Below, one piece after another: positions 8,445 through 15,424 of a stretch of 42,598 nt of DNA. This stretch comes from Fibrobacter sp. UBA1313. GTDB lineage: Bacteria > Fibrobacterota > Fibrobacteria > Fibrobacterales > Fibrobacteraceae. The notes beneath the pieces are model-generated. The model ran no database searches. It saw only the letters and a list, made by a program, of their open reading frames with translations, and was not told the origin of the DNA. The translations under genes and the position numbers were made by a program. How positions within the stretch are numbered: the first letter of the stretch is position 1; the number at the start of each line of letters is the position of its first letter. The DNA lies in assembly GCA_002307115.1 (NCBI GenBank), contig DBTP01000103.1:979-43576 (forward strand), written 5' to 3'.

Positions 8445-9285
8445 AAAGTCCTGCCTCTGAGTACATTTCCTTCATGCACTGATTAAATTCTTCTGTATTT
8501 GTCGAATAACGATAGCCGACACCGAGATATTCGGAGTCGCTGTCTGCTTCGTTGCAGAGAGATTCAGTCCAGTTTCCGAATTGGAGGTGGAATTTACATG
8601 TTTTGGATTCCAGAGAGTAGGAATAAACAAGGCCTTCTTCTGTAAGAGATTCTAAGCGGAACTTGATTATATGGGTGGAATCTGCTTGGATTGTCCCTTC
8701 GCGGCAGTTGATCTTTGTGATTACATCGGTGGTGGGGTGCACATCAAAACTTTCATACGCATCCATAAAGCAATAATTATCCCACGTCACAATAAAAATC
8801 ATAGAATCCGAGGAGAAAATACGGGACATGGAAGTCCCTTGCGGGAGCCCAACACATTCGTTATTTTCGCATGTGAATACATATTCCCAGCGGCCATTCA
8901 GCGTTGCTTTTTTGTTGTAATAAACTTCGGTAGAATTGTTGCGAGTGAGGAATAGAGAGTCTGTACCCATCGTGAAATCGAAACGTTCACTTTCTGTTCG
9001 AAATTCTGTCTTCCCTGAAACTTCATTGAAATCGCAGAAGTTGGTAAACGTTTGAAAAGCCCCTTGTGCGGTATCAATCGCAATGCGGTAGTGTCTATAA
9101 GCGTTGTAAGTAAAAGCACCGGCTTCTGTGCTGGAACTATTTGAGGATAGAACTTGTGCCGATTTTTTCTTGAAATTTTTTTTGGTAGAACTAGAAGACT
9201 TGTCACCGGATTGGGGGTGACTTGCGTTGCAGGCATTGAGAAGAATGAGGGCTGCTCCAACAAAAAAAAGAAAAATTCTTTTCAT
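8428..9285 (-). CDS. Ser-rich lipoprotein of unknown function
   Basis: A 285-residue predicted lipoprotein. It has a signal peptide MKRIFLFFVGAALILLNAC with lipobox LNAC (C19), then a low-complexity linker rich in Ser and Lys (SGDKSSSSTKKNFKKKSAQ, LSSNSSSTEAG), then a beta-rich globular part. At least six Cys occur in the mature part (FCDF, FTCENNEC, NYCF, NCREG, KTCKF, SLCNE), suggesting disulfides. I recognise no family. Poly-Ser linkers after a lipid anchor are common in secreted Fibrobacter proteins, which is one reason for the taxonomic guess. It is convergent with, and overlaps, the cytidylate-kinase-like gene, and lies 27 bp after the SpmAB-like gene on the same strand, so co-transcription with it is possible. 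Confidence 0.7.
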   Translation of the reverse strand: MKRIFLFFVGAALILLNACNASHPQSGDKSSSSTKKNFKKKSAQVLSSNSSSTEAGAFTYNAYRHYRIAIDTAQGAFQTFTNFCDFNEVSGKTEFRTESERFDFTMGTDSLFLTRNNSTEVYYNKKATLNGRWEYVFTCENNECVGLPQGTSMSRIFSSDSMIFIVTWDNYCFMDAYESFDVHPTTDVITKINCREGTIQADSTHIIKFRLESLTEEGLVYSYSLESKTCKFHLQFGNWTESLCNEADSDSEYLGVGYRYSTNTEEFNQCMKEMYSEAGLSTPQL

Positions 9286-9312
9286 AGTAACAACAGGTTT
9301 TTTACAACTGCC

Positions 9313-10566
9313 TTATACGACTGTGGGAATAATGGGGGGGAAAAATATATAAGCGATAATAATTGCGGCGACAATGCCTACCAAATCCGCAAAGAGAGCA
9401 CATACAACAGAATGGCGGGTTTTTCGGATTCCCACAGAACCAAAATACACAGCGATAATATAAAAGGTCGTGTCTGTGGCACCTTGGAAAATGCAACTCA
9501 GATGTCCCACAAAGCTATCCGGGCCATAGGTCGTCATGGCATCGATCATCATACCGCGTGCGCCACTCCCAGAAAGGGGTTTCATAATCGCAGTGGGAAG
9601 GGCGGGGACAACATCGTTGGGGACGCCCACCAAAGACAGCAGAGAAGAGAGGCCGCTCATCAACAGATCCATTGCTCCACTTGCGCGGAATACAGCAACA
9701 CCTACGAGAATGGCAACAAGGTACGGAATTACCATGACGGCTGTTTGAAATCCGTCTTTGGCACCTTCTACGAAGGCTTCGTAAGCGCGGATTTTCTTAT
9801 AAACGGCTAAGCTGAAAAAGACGATGATAATAGAGAAAAGAGCAAGCCCACTCACAAAAATACTGTTCACACCGAGTTGCTCTGCGCTCAAACGCGAAAA
9901 GTAAAAAAGAGTGCCCATGACCGCTACGGTGAGCCCGAAAAACCAAGCGATCGTCACTGGATTTTTGAGTACAATCTTTTGGAAAAAACTCGTGATGAGA
10001 ATGCCTGCGAGAGTGCTAAAAAAGGTAGCGAGTAAAATGGGAAGGAAAATATCAGCGGGGTTCGCTGCACCGAGTTGAGCGCGGTAGGTCATAATACTCA
10101 CCGGGATGAGCGTAAGGCCACTCGCATTGAGCACCAAGAAAAGAATTTGGGCGTCACTCGCCACTTCTTTATTGGGATTGAGTTCTTGCAATTCCTTCAT
10201 GGCTTTGAGGCCCATAGGAGTTGCGGCATTATCTAAACCCAGCATATTAGCACTTAAATTCATGAGCATGGTACCCTTGACTGGGTGCCCTTTAGGAATG
10301 CTGGGAAAAAGTCTACAGAAGAGGGGATCAATGAGTTTGGCGAGAATTTGGATAGCACCCGCTTTTTCGCCGACTTTTAAAATACCGAGCCACAGGGAAA
10401 GGATACCGGTCAACCCCAGTGCAATCTCAAACGCCGTCTTGGACATGGTAAAGGCTGCTTGAATGGTATCGTTAAAAATGCCTGTATTCCCAAAAACAAC
10501 GCATTGCACCACACAGGCGATAAATGCACCGAAAAAGAAGAGCAACCATATAACGTTCAAAACCAT
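9313..10566 (-). CDS. SpmA-SpmB fusion, nucleoside-recognition-domain membrane protein
   Basis: A 417-residue polytopic protein made of two Gate/nucleoside recognition domains fused in the order SpmA then SpmB. The first half holds GLTGILSLWLGILKVGEKAG and MNLSANMLGLDNAATPMGLKAMKELQ; the second holds YLVAILVGVAVFRASGAMDLL, PTAIMKPLSGSGARGMMIDAM and GATDTTFYIIAVYFGSVG. In Bacillus the separate SpmA and SpmB are needed for spore core dehydration, but fused homologues occur widely in non-spore-formers, where they are thought to be transporters of unknown substrate. No sporulation gene is seen nearby. The start lacks a clear Shine-Dalgarno. Neighbours on the same strand are the coiled-coil protein upstream (59 bp) and the lipoprotein downstream. 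Confidence 0.9.
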   Translation of the reverse strand: MVLNVIWLLFFFGAFIACVVQCVVFGNTGIFNDTIQAAFTMSKTAFEIALGLTGILSLWLGILKVGEKAGAIQILAKLIDPLFCRLFPSIPKGHPVKGTMLMNLSANMLGLDNAATPMGLKAMKELQELNPNKEVASDAQILFLVLNASGLTLIPVSIMTYRAQLGAANPADIFLPILLATFFSTLAGILITSFFQKIVLKNPVTIAWFFGLTVAVMGTLFYFSRLSAEQLGVNSIFVSGLALFSIIIVFFSLAVYKKIRAYEAFVEGAKDGFQTAVMVIPYLVAILVGVAVFRASGAMDLLMSGLSSLLSLVGVPNDVVPALPTAIMKPLSGSGARGMMIDAMTTYGPDSFVGHLSCIFQGATDTTFYIIAVYFGSVGIRKTRHSVVCALFADLVGIVAAIIIAYIFFPPIIPTVV

Positions 10567-10624
10567 AGCAACAAGATAGCAACTATGTGATCTGCATTAA
10601 ACAGAATATTGTGGACTTTATGCC

Positions 10625-11437
10625 TTAATTTTGTGACACGGTTTTGATAAACAGGGTCATATAGTTCTTAGGTCCCTCGGAATTTCGAGGACCAATTCCT
10701 TCATTGAGCTTCACTGAATCTTCGCTAATTAACTTTGCTGCCAATAATTCTTTTTGAATATTATAGGCAAGGGCACTATCTGTTTTATTGTAGCGAATTT
10801 CGTTCCTGCCAAAACGGAAAGCTCTTTTCGCGTTAATTTCGCGTGGAAGAGAACGTAACCGGATATTGTAGCTCGGGTATTTTTCTTGGAGTAGTTTAGA
10901 AACGCTCTCCGCTTTTACAGAGACTTTTTTTGCCAAATCATCGGAATAGAGAACATCGATGGTGAACACAGGAAAACTGTCTTGAAAACCACCCTCGAAA
11001 CGTTCTTTTCGGAGTTCAATTTGGTTTTGTTCCTCTTTAACCGAGGCATCTACCTGAGAGGATGCAAGAAGGATGGTAATTAATTTTTCACGGAAGGTGG
11101 AATCATCGGCGAGCATTTCGTTCACCAAGGAGAGAACCACTTTTTGCTTTTTGGAGTTGGTATCGGAGATGGCCTCTTTAACTTCGGTATACATCTGAAA
11201 TTTCAAGTTATTTTCAAATTCTTTTTCGGCAAGTTCGGATTCAATAGATTTTGCCGCATTCTGAATCTTTGCTGTTTCTTCGGTAATTATCGCATTTTGC
11301 TTATCCATTTGATTTTTGGTTATAGCAGTGTAAATACTTACCGCAACGGTTAAAATAAAAATAGCGGGCGTTAACAAATATTTATTGGCGGTCTCTAGGG
11401 TTGGACCTAATTTTTGTAATTTTTGTAATACTTGCAT
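10625..11437 (-). CDS. Unknown membrane-anchored coiled-coil protein
   Basis: A 270-residue protein I do not recognise. Layout: a short cytoplasmic N-terminus, one membrane segment at about residues 25-41 (LLTPAIFILTVAVSIYTAI), a long charged helical region at about 45-150 that is likely coiled coil (ETAKIQNAAKSIESELAEKEFENNLKFQ region), then a globular domain from about 160. The globular part (FTIDVLYSDDLAKK, ESVSKLLQEKY, NEIRYNKTDSALAYNIQKELL) resembles in layout the LytR/CpsA C-terminal fold, where I/VRY precedes a helix, but similarity is too weak to assign. The start is supported by GAGGAG 5-10 bp upstream. The long upstream gap (11438-11758) suggests it has its own promoter. Confidence 0.7.
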   Translation of the reverse strand: MQVLQKLQKLGPTLETANKYLLTPAIFILTVAVSIYTAITKNQMDKQNAIITEETAKIQNAAKSIESELAEKEFENNLKFQMYTEVKEAISDTNSKKQKVVLSLVNEMLADDSTFREKLITILLASSQVDASVKEEQNQIELRKERFEGGFQDSFPVFTIDVLYSDDLAKKVSVKAESVSKLLQEKYPSYNIRLRSLPREINAKRAFRFGRNEIRYNKTDSALAYNIQKELLAAKLISEDSVKLNEGIGPRNSEGPKNYMTLFIKTVSQN

Positions 11438-11758
11438 AAGAACTCCTCTTCATTTTTACCTGTACGAAAGGTAATAAGAAAAAGGAGTCCTGAAGCGGTC
11501 ATTTAATATTTTTGTCAGAGTAATGATTGTGTAAACAGAAGTGGATATTGAATCGGTGAAATATTTTCTCTGTGGCTAGAAGTGAACGAAAATTTGGGGG
11601 ATTATATATTTTAGTGCGCAAATTTGGAAAATAGGGGAAAATGGCGAATATCAAAAATTCGGGAGGCTGATGTTGCTTAGTCTGTGACCTTAAGTATATA
11701 ACTCCCAAAATTTGTATAATTATTCTAGAAGTGATCTTAATTTGAAGGAGCTACACTT
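11438..11758. other. Intergenic region, AT-rich, between divergent genes
   Basis: About 320 bp between the minus-strand coiled-coil gene and the plus-strand secreted-protein gene. It should contain promoters for both directions. A 69-codon antisense frame (11499-11708) has no recognisable features and no Shine-Dalgarno, so I treat it as noise. No copy of the dispersed repeat family is present. A TATAAT hexamer lies at 11715-11720. Confidence 0.5.
11715..11720 (+). promoter_or_regulatory. Candidate -10 box for the secreted protein gene
   Basis: A perfect TATAAT lies about 39 bp before the ATG at 11759, a sensible leader length, with Shine-Dalgarno GAAGGAG at 11744-11750. No good -35 hexamer is visible at 17 bp spacing, so the call is tentative. 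Confidence 0.35.
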
Positions 11759-12190
11759 ATGATGAAGAAAATCGTGACACTGTCCCTGATGGTTTTAGTT
11801 TGTATGGCTTTTGCGAGGAGCGATTTTTTGCCAATAGACCTCTTGAAGGTCACTAGTGGGGAACAGGGGAAGCAAAAATTGCGCGGAGTTCAATTTTTTA
11901 TGAAGGGAGCCGCTCACCCAGAAGTGGCGGTAAACATGGGCGATGTTCATTCTTCCAAAAAGACACGGAGCTTCGGGCGAGAGGATGACGAAGCTTGTGA
12001 AGTTGCCTTGCTGAGTACTTTAATTGCTATTGAGAAGAAAGCGAAGTCCTTAGGTGCTGACGCGGTGATTGATATTGAAAGTTATTCGAGAGACCAAGTC
12101 TCTGCCGATAGCACCAAACTAGAATGCAACGTGGGTTCTACTATTGCTAATATGGCCGTTCGCGGAACCATGGTAAAATTAAAAAAATAG
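11759..12190 (+). CDS. Small secreted protein, periplasmic family often mislabelled excinuclease subunit
   Basis: A 143-residue protein with a signal peptide (KKIVTLSLMVLVCMAFARS) and a mature domain containing KLRGVQFFMKGAAHPEVAVNMGDVHSSKKTRSFGREDDEACEVALLS, then AIEKKAKSLGADAVIDIESY and ECNVGSTIANMAVRGTMVKL. This matches, from memory of the family pattern, a conserved proteobacterial periplasmic family frequently annotated by error as excinuclease ATPase subunit. The GADAVIDI segment is typical of YbjQ-like folds that form oligomeric rings. It has no nucleotide-binding motif, so a UvrA function is excluded. Two Cys (DEACEV and LECNVG) may form a disulfide. It is monocistronic, with GAAGGAG upstream and a strong terminator downstream. 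True function is unknown. Confidence 0.8.
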   Translation: MMKKIVTLSLMVLVCMAFARSDFLPIDLLKVTSGEQGKQKLRGVQFFMKGAAHPEVAVNMGDVHSSKKTRSFGREDDEACEVALLSTLIAIEKKAKSLGADAVIDIESYSRDQVSADSTKLECNVGSTIANMAVRGTMVKLKK

Positions 12191-12219
12191 TCAGAATCTA
12201 TCATTTCCTCATTATTTTG

Positions 12220-12251
12220 AAAAAGCGACGGTGAATTCACGTCGCTTTTTT
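12220..12251 (+). terminator. Strong Rho-independent terminator
   Basis: AAAAGCGAC and GTCGCTTTT pair around the palindrome GTGAATTCAC with one bulged G, followed by six T. It lies 30 bp after the stop at 12190. The flanking A-run makes it plausible in both directions. Confidence 0.85.
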
Positions 12252-12351
12252 CATCTCTCCTGATTTTACAAATCTCAACATTTAAATGGCCTTTCTTTGC
12301 ACTATATTTTAGTGGTTATGGGACGGATATTTCATCAAACAGAGGATGCTT

Positions 12352-13956
12352 ATGCATTTTGTCTTGAAATATTTCGTTGCTATTTTGCTATGGCAATCGT
12401 TGTCTTTTGCAGAGACTTATGATCTGCCGCTTCTCTTGATTAATACGAAAGGGGTGAGTATCCCGCAAGATCCTAAGGTGGATGCGGTTTTGCATGTTGT
12501 TGATCAGGGTGTGAATTCCCCCGCGGATTCTGTGAATGGCTTTTCTACCAAAATAGGCATCGAGATTCGTGGACAAACTTCGGCGAGTTTTGATAAGAAG
12601 AGTTATGGCATCGAAACTCGTGATTCTGTTGGCGGTAGTATGGATGTGGCATTGCTTGGTTTGCCAGAAGGCGATGACTGGGTGTTACATGGGCCATTTA
12701 TCGATAAAACATTGATTCGTAATGCTCTTGCGCATTTTTTGTATCGGTCCACAGGTCGCTATAGTTCTCGAAGCCGTTTTGTAGAAGTGTTCCTAAATAA
12801 CGAATATCAGGGTGTGTATCTGTTGTTGGAAAAGATCAAACGCGGCAAAAATCGCCAAAATTTGACAAAATTAACGAAGGCCGACACGACCGGGGATGCT
12901 CTTACCGGGAGCTATATTTTCCGCATCGATAAGTCTGATAATATTAATGCGGAAGGCTTCCTTTCTTCTGATAATTTGCAGATCGTTTATCATTATCCCA
13001 AAAAAGAAGATATGATGCCACAGCAAGAAACTTACTTGCAGGGAGCAATCAATAAGTTTGAAAACCTGATGGATGCCTCTCACTGGAATGACCCCAATAC
13101 AGGTTATTCGACACTTTTGGATGTCGATGCCGCTGTTGATTATGTGATGCATGAAGAAATCACAAAAAATACGGATGCTTACATCTGTAGCTTTTATATG
13201 TTCAAACAACGCGATTCTGAGGGTGGCAAAATCAGTTTGGGTCCCCCTTGGGATTTTAATCTCGCATTTGGTGCTGTGAATTACAGTGGAGGCATGGAAA
13301 CGAATGGTTGGCAGATTGAGCTAAATATTAGTGCTGGTAATTATAAGGTTCCTCCTTGGCTACTAAAATTGTGGGGGGATACAGCGTTCCAAGATCGTTT
13401 CAAAGCCCGTTGGGTGGAGCTCCGCTCTTCTGTTTGGCATTCTTCTTACATTGACGCCTACATGGATTCCCTCTCTGTTTTACTCGCCAATGCTTCAGAG
13501 CGCAATTTTGATCGTTGGCCGATTTTGGGTTCTGCAAGTTGTGTCAATTTGGGCACGGGTGGATTCAGTTATAATTTTTGCTTTAACGGTTATTCTGAGC
13601 CCACATGGGAACAGGAAATAACCCATGTGAGAACTTGGTTCAAGGAACGCATGGCTTGGATTGATTCTGAATTTGGCTTTGTGGAACCCGCGACTCCTGT
13701 GGTTACCACTATATTGCCGGAGTTTCAAAATGGGGTGCCAGAAGCCCCCAGTTATCATATTGTGGGGGAGTCCCTTGTGCTCAATAGCGCTAAAGGGGGA
13801 CGATTGGTTTTGCGCAATTTACAAGGACAAATTATCTGGAGTGGAAATGTAGCGGCTGGTGTGGTGAGCGTGCAATTGCCAAGAGGCCTTCATGGAACTT
13901 TGTGGGTCGCATCGCTCAACGGGACGAAGGCTTCTTTCGTCTTTAGGAAGCGATAA
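12352..13956 (+). CDS. Secreted CotH-family kinase-like protein with a sorting-domain-like C-terminus
   Basis: A 534-residue exported protein with a signal peptide at residues 1-20 (LWQSLSFA). CotH kinase domain: IGIEIRGQTSASFDKKSYGIE (69-89), DKTLIRNALAHFLY (118-131), FVEVFLNNEYQGVYLLLEKIKRGKN (143-167), SYIFRIDK (187-194), and the metal-binding GPPWDFNLAFG (297-307), the counterpart of the W-D-F/L-D motif. CotH of Bacillus phosphorylates spore-coat proteins; homologues in non-spore-formers are secreted and usually of unknown substrate. Residues 470-534 (SLVLNSAKGGRLVLRNLQGQ, then beta-rich to VFRKR) look like a type IX secretion C-terminal domain. The ATG at 12352 is preferred because AGAGGA (12341-12346) is correctly spaced, while the ATG at 12346 overlaps it. 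Confidence 0.85.
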   Translation: MHFVLKYFVAILLWQSLSFAETYDLPLLLINTKGVSIPQDPKVDAVLHVVDQGVNSPADSVNGFSTKIGIEIRGQTSASFDKKSYGIETRDSVGGSMDVALLGLPEGDDWVLHGPFIDKTLIRNALAHFLYRSTGRYSSRSRFVEVFLNNEYQGVYLLLEKIKRGKNRQNLTKLTKADTTGDALTGSYIFRIDKSDNINAEGFLSSDNLQIVYHYPKKEDMMPQQETYLQGAINKFENLMDASHWNDPNTGYSTLLDVDAAVDYVMHEEITKNTDAYICSFYMFKQRDSEGGKISLGPPWDFNLAFGAVNYSGGMETNGWQIELNISAGNYKVPPWLLKLWGDTAFQDRFKARWVELRSSVWHSSYIDAYMDSLSVLLANASERNFDRWPILGSASCVNLGTGGFSYNFCFNGYSEPTWEQEITHVRTWFKERMAWIDSEFGFVEPATPVVTTILPEFQNGVPEAPSYHIVGESLVLNSAKGGRLVLRNLQGQIIWSGNVAAGVVSVQLPRGLHGTLWVASLNGTKASFVFRKR

Positions 13957-13976
13957 TGCTTTTGCCAAAAAAGTGA

Positions 13977-14309
13977 TTATCCCTCGATTCTTTCTACAAT
14001 CTCCGCAGCGGTCCCTACGCACTCATTGCAACTGATCATTTTTAAGGATCGAACGTCTTTACAGTTCACAAATCCTCCAGTCACTGCTTTGAAATTTTCA
14101 AGAATTTTATCCTTTTGCTCGGGGTGGATTGCAATGGCTGCATAAACGGCACCGCAAAGGCCCCCTTCGGCGCGGCCTCCGCCACAAGCAGCAAAACGTT
14201 GGGTGACTTCATTGATGTCTTTTTTATGGGCATTGGCCCAGGCGGCACCCACAGACTGAGCGCAGTTACCGAGGTGGTTTGCGTGATAATGTTGTGCAAA
14301 TTTTTTCAT
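13977..14309 (-). CDS. C-GCAxxG-C-C family putative redox protein
   Basis: A 110-residue protein with the conserved cysteine pattern of the C-GCAxxG-C-C family: C16 (GNCAQSV), C42 (AACGGGRAEGGLCGAVYAA, with C52), C83 (VNCKDVR), and C94 with C97 (ISCNECVGTAAEIV). Such proteins are thought to bind a metal or Fe-S cofactor or to handle redox chemistry; some are fused to or adjacent to redox enzymes. There is no signal peptide, so it is presumed cytosolic. It is convergent with the CotH gene (20 bp gap) and divergent from a decayed lipoprotein gene. No partner gene suggests a pathway. Confidence 0.82.
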   Translation of the reverse strand: MKKFAQHYHANHLGNCAQSVGAAWANAHKKDINEVTQRFAACGGGRAEGGLCGAVYAAIAIHPEQKDKILENFKAVTGGFVNCKDVRSLKMISCNECVGTAAEIVERIEG

Positions 14310-14371
14310 CTGAAACTCAATAAAAATTATATCCCTGAAATTAGGAATAAAAATAAAAGTTGGGCACTACC

Positions 14372-14605
14372 ATGAAAAAAATATCCATTGTTACTTAAGT
14401 TTTGTTGGTTTGCATCCTCATTTTGGGATGCGCGGGATCAGGGAAGAAAAGAGCTTCTAATATATTTTGATTTCTCATTGGGGCGAACCGACCTTATATA
14501 AAGAGATAAACGGAGTGCAAACGGCTGAATTTCATGTGGGCACGAATTGTCTCGTCACTTTTGTGCTAGACGAGAATGGCTTTATTGTCTGCAACGCCAG
14601 CCCCT
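14372..14605 (+). pseudogene. Decayed lipoprotein gene (WGEPT-type)
   Basis: Starting at ATG 14372 the frame reads MKKISIVT, stop, VLLVCILILGCAGSGKKRASNIF, stop: a lipoprotein signal peptide with lipobox ILGC broken by an in-frame TAA at 14396. From about 14467 the conserved body continues in another frame: ISHWGEPTLYKEINGVQTAEFHVGTNCLVTFVLDENGFIVCNAS. The W-G-x-P opening followed by a Cys-containing beta strand and G-F/I-V is typical of small lipoproteins that monitor or assemble envelope components. So the gene carries at least one nonsense codon and one frameshift. The 3' end cannot be placed exactly; the frame runs on into ung in antisense. Confidence 0.7.
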
Positions 14606-14609
14606 TAAT

Positions 14610-15278
14610 TTATACGTGCCAATCTATTTCGGGTAACCCTTTAGCACGCAGAAATTCATTTGCTTTGCTGAAGTGTTTGCACCCGAAAAATCCACGGTAG
14701 GCGGAGAGGGGACTGGGGTGTGGGGCTTCCAGAATCAGGTGTCCCCGGCCCTGTGCAATGAGTTCTTTCTTTTTGATGGCGTGACTTCCCCAGAGGAGAA
14801 ATACGAGATTTTCCTTTTTTTGGGAAAGGCGTTGGATGACCGTATTGGTGAATTCTTGCCAGCCGATCTGGGAGTGCGAAGCGGCCATGTTGGCGCGCAC
14901 GGTGAGAGACGAGTTGAGTAGCAGAATACCTTGTTTCGCCCAGTTTTCCAAGTTACCGTGAGACGGAGTTTCGATGCCTAAGTCTTCGTGGAGTTCTTTG
15001 AAAATATTCACCAAAGATGGGGGAGGCTCCACCCCTTTTTGCACCGAAAAGCAAAGCCCGTGGGCCTGGCCAACGTTGTGGTAGGGGTCTTGGCCGATGA
15101 TCACCGCTTTGGTGTGGTCTACGGGACAGAGATCTAGTGCGGCAAAAATTTGTGAACCCGGAGGGTAAATGGTGTATTTCTTCTTCTCTTCAACGAGCGT
15201 CTTTTTGATGTTCAAAAAATAGGGCGCTTCAAATTGGTCCCCTAAAAGTTCAAGCCAGGTTGGATCCAGTTTTACCAT
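14610..15278 (-). CDS. ung: Uracil-DNA glycosylase, family 1
   Basis: Removes uracil from DNA as the first step of base excision repair. The 222-residue protein has the family-1 water-activating motif GQDPYHNVGQAHG (catalytic D64 in residues 62-67), the uracil-recognition region LLLNSSLTVRANMAASH, and the DNA-intercalation loop HPSPLSAYRGFFGC (H187). All catalytic residues are intact. A dispersed repeat (15279-15404) abuts the start codon, and its terminal repeat, read on this strand, provides AGAGG seven bases before the ATG. The 3' end abuts the pseudogene on the opposite strand. Confidence 0.97.
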   Translation of the reverse strand: MVKLDPTWLELLGDQFEAPYFLNIKKTLVEEKKKYTIYPPGSQIFAALDLCPVDHTKAVIIGQDPYHNVGQAHGLCFSVQKGVEPPPSLVNIFKELHEDLGIETPSHGNLENWAKQGILLLNSSLTVRANMAASHSQIGWQEFTNTVIQRLSQKKENLVFLLWGSHAIKKKELIAQGRGHLILEAPHPSPLSAYRGFFGCKHFSKANEFLRAKGLPEIDWHV

Positions 15279-15404
15279 AAGAGTACCTCTAAAAATTCAT
15301 TCATGGACAAATCAATAGCTACCAATATTAGTCGATTTTCATTTCTGCGATGGCTCGGTCTCGTTCATTTTGTCTTTTGCAAACCAATTTTCAGAGGTGC
15401 TCTT
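15279..15404. repeat. Dispersed intergenic repeat, copy 1
   Basis: A 126-bp element. The left arm AAGAGTACCTCTAAAAATT (15279-15297) and right arm AATTTTCAGAGGTGCTCTT (15386-15404) are inverted repeats with two mismatches in 19. TA lies at both edges (T15278-A15279, and TA after CTCT). The right half shares CTGCGATGGCTCG (15345-15357) and GCAAACCAATTTT with copy 2. It abuts the start codon of ung. Confidence 0.85.
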
Positions 15405-15424
15405 AAGTGTGTTCCGAATGATTT

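Noticed and set aside
11499..11708. 69-codon minus-strand ORF in an intergenic region
   Set aside because: No Shine-Dalgarno, no motif, biased and low-complexity residue content; it looks like chance in AT-rich promoter DNA.
11759..12190. Annotation as excinuclease ABC subunit A
   Set aside because: No Walker motif or zinc finger; it is a small exported protein of a family that carries this label by mistake.
9313..13956. Evidence for sporulation (SpmAB-like and CotH-like genes)
   Set aside because: Both families are widespread in non-spore-formers, and no true sporulation gene is present; the rest of the window is Gram-negative in character.
14115..14375. 86-codon plus-strand ORF opposite the C-GCAxxG-C-C gene
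   Set aside because: Antisense shadow of a gene with a clear conserved cysteine pattern.
14467..14700. Treating the WGEPT frame as an intact gene from TTG
   Set aside because: Its signal peptide lies upstream in another frame with a stop codon, so it is the remnant of a larger lipoprotein gene, and its 3' part runs antisense through ung.
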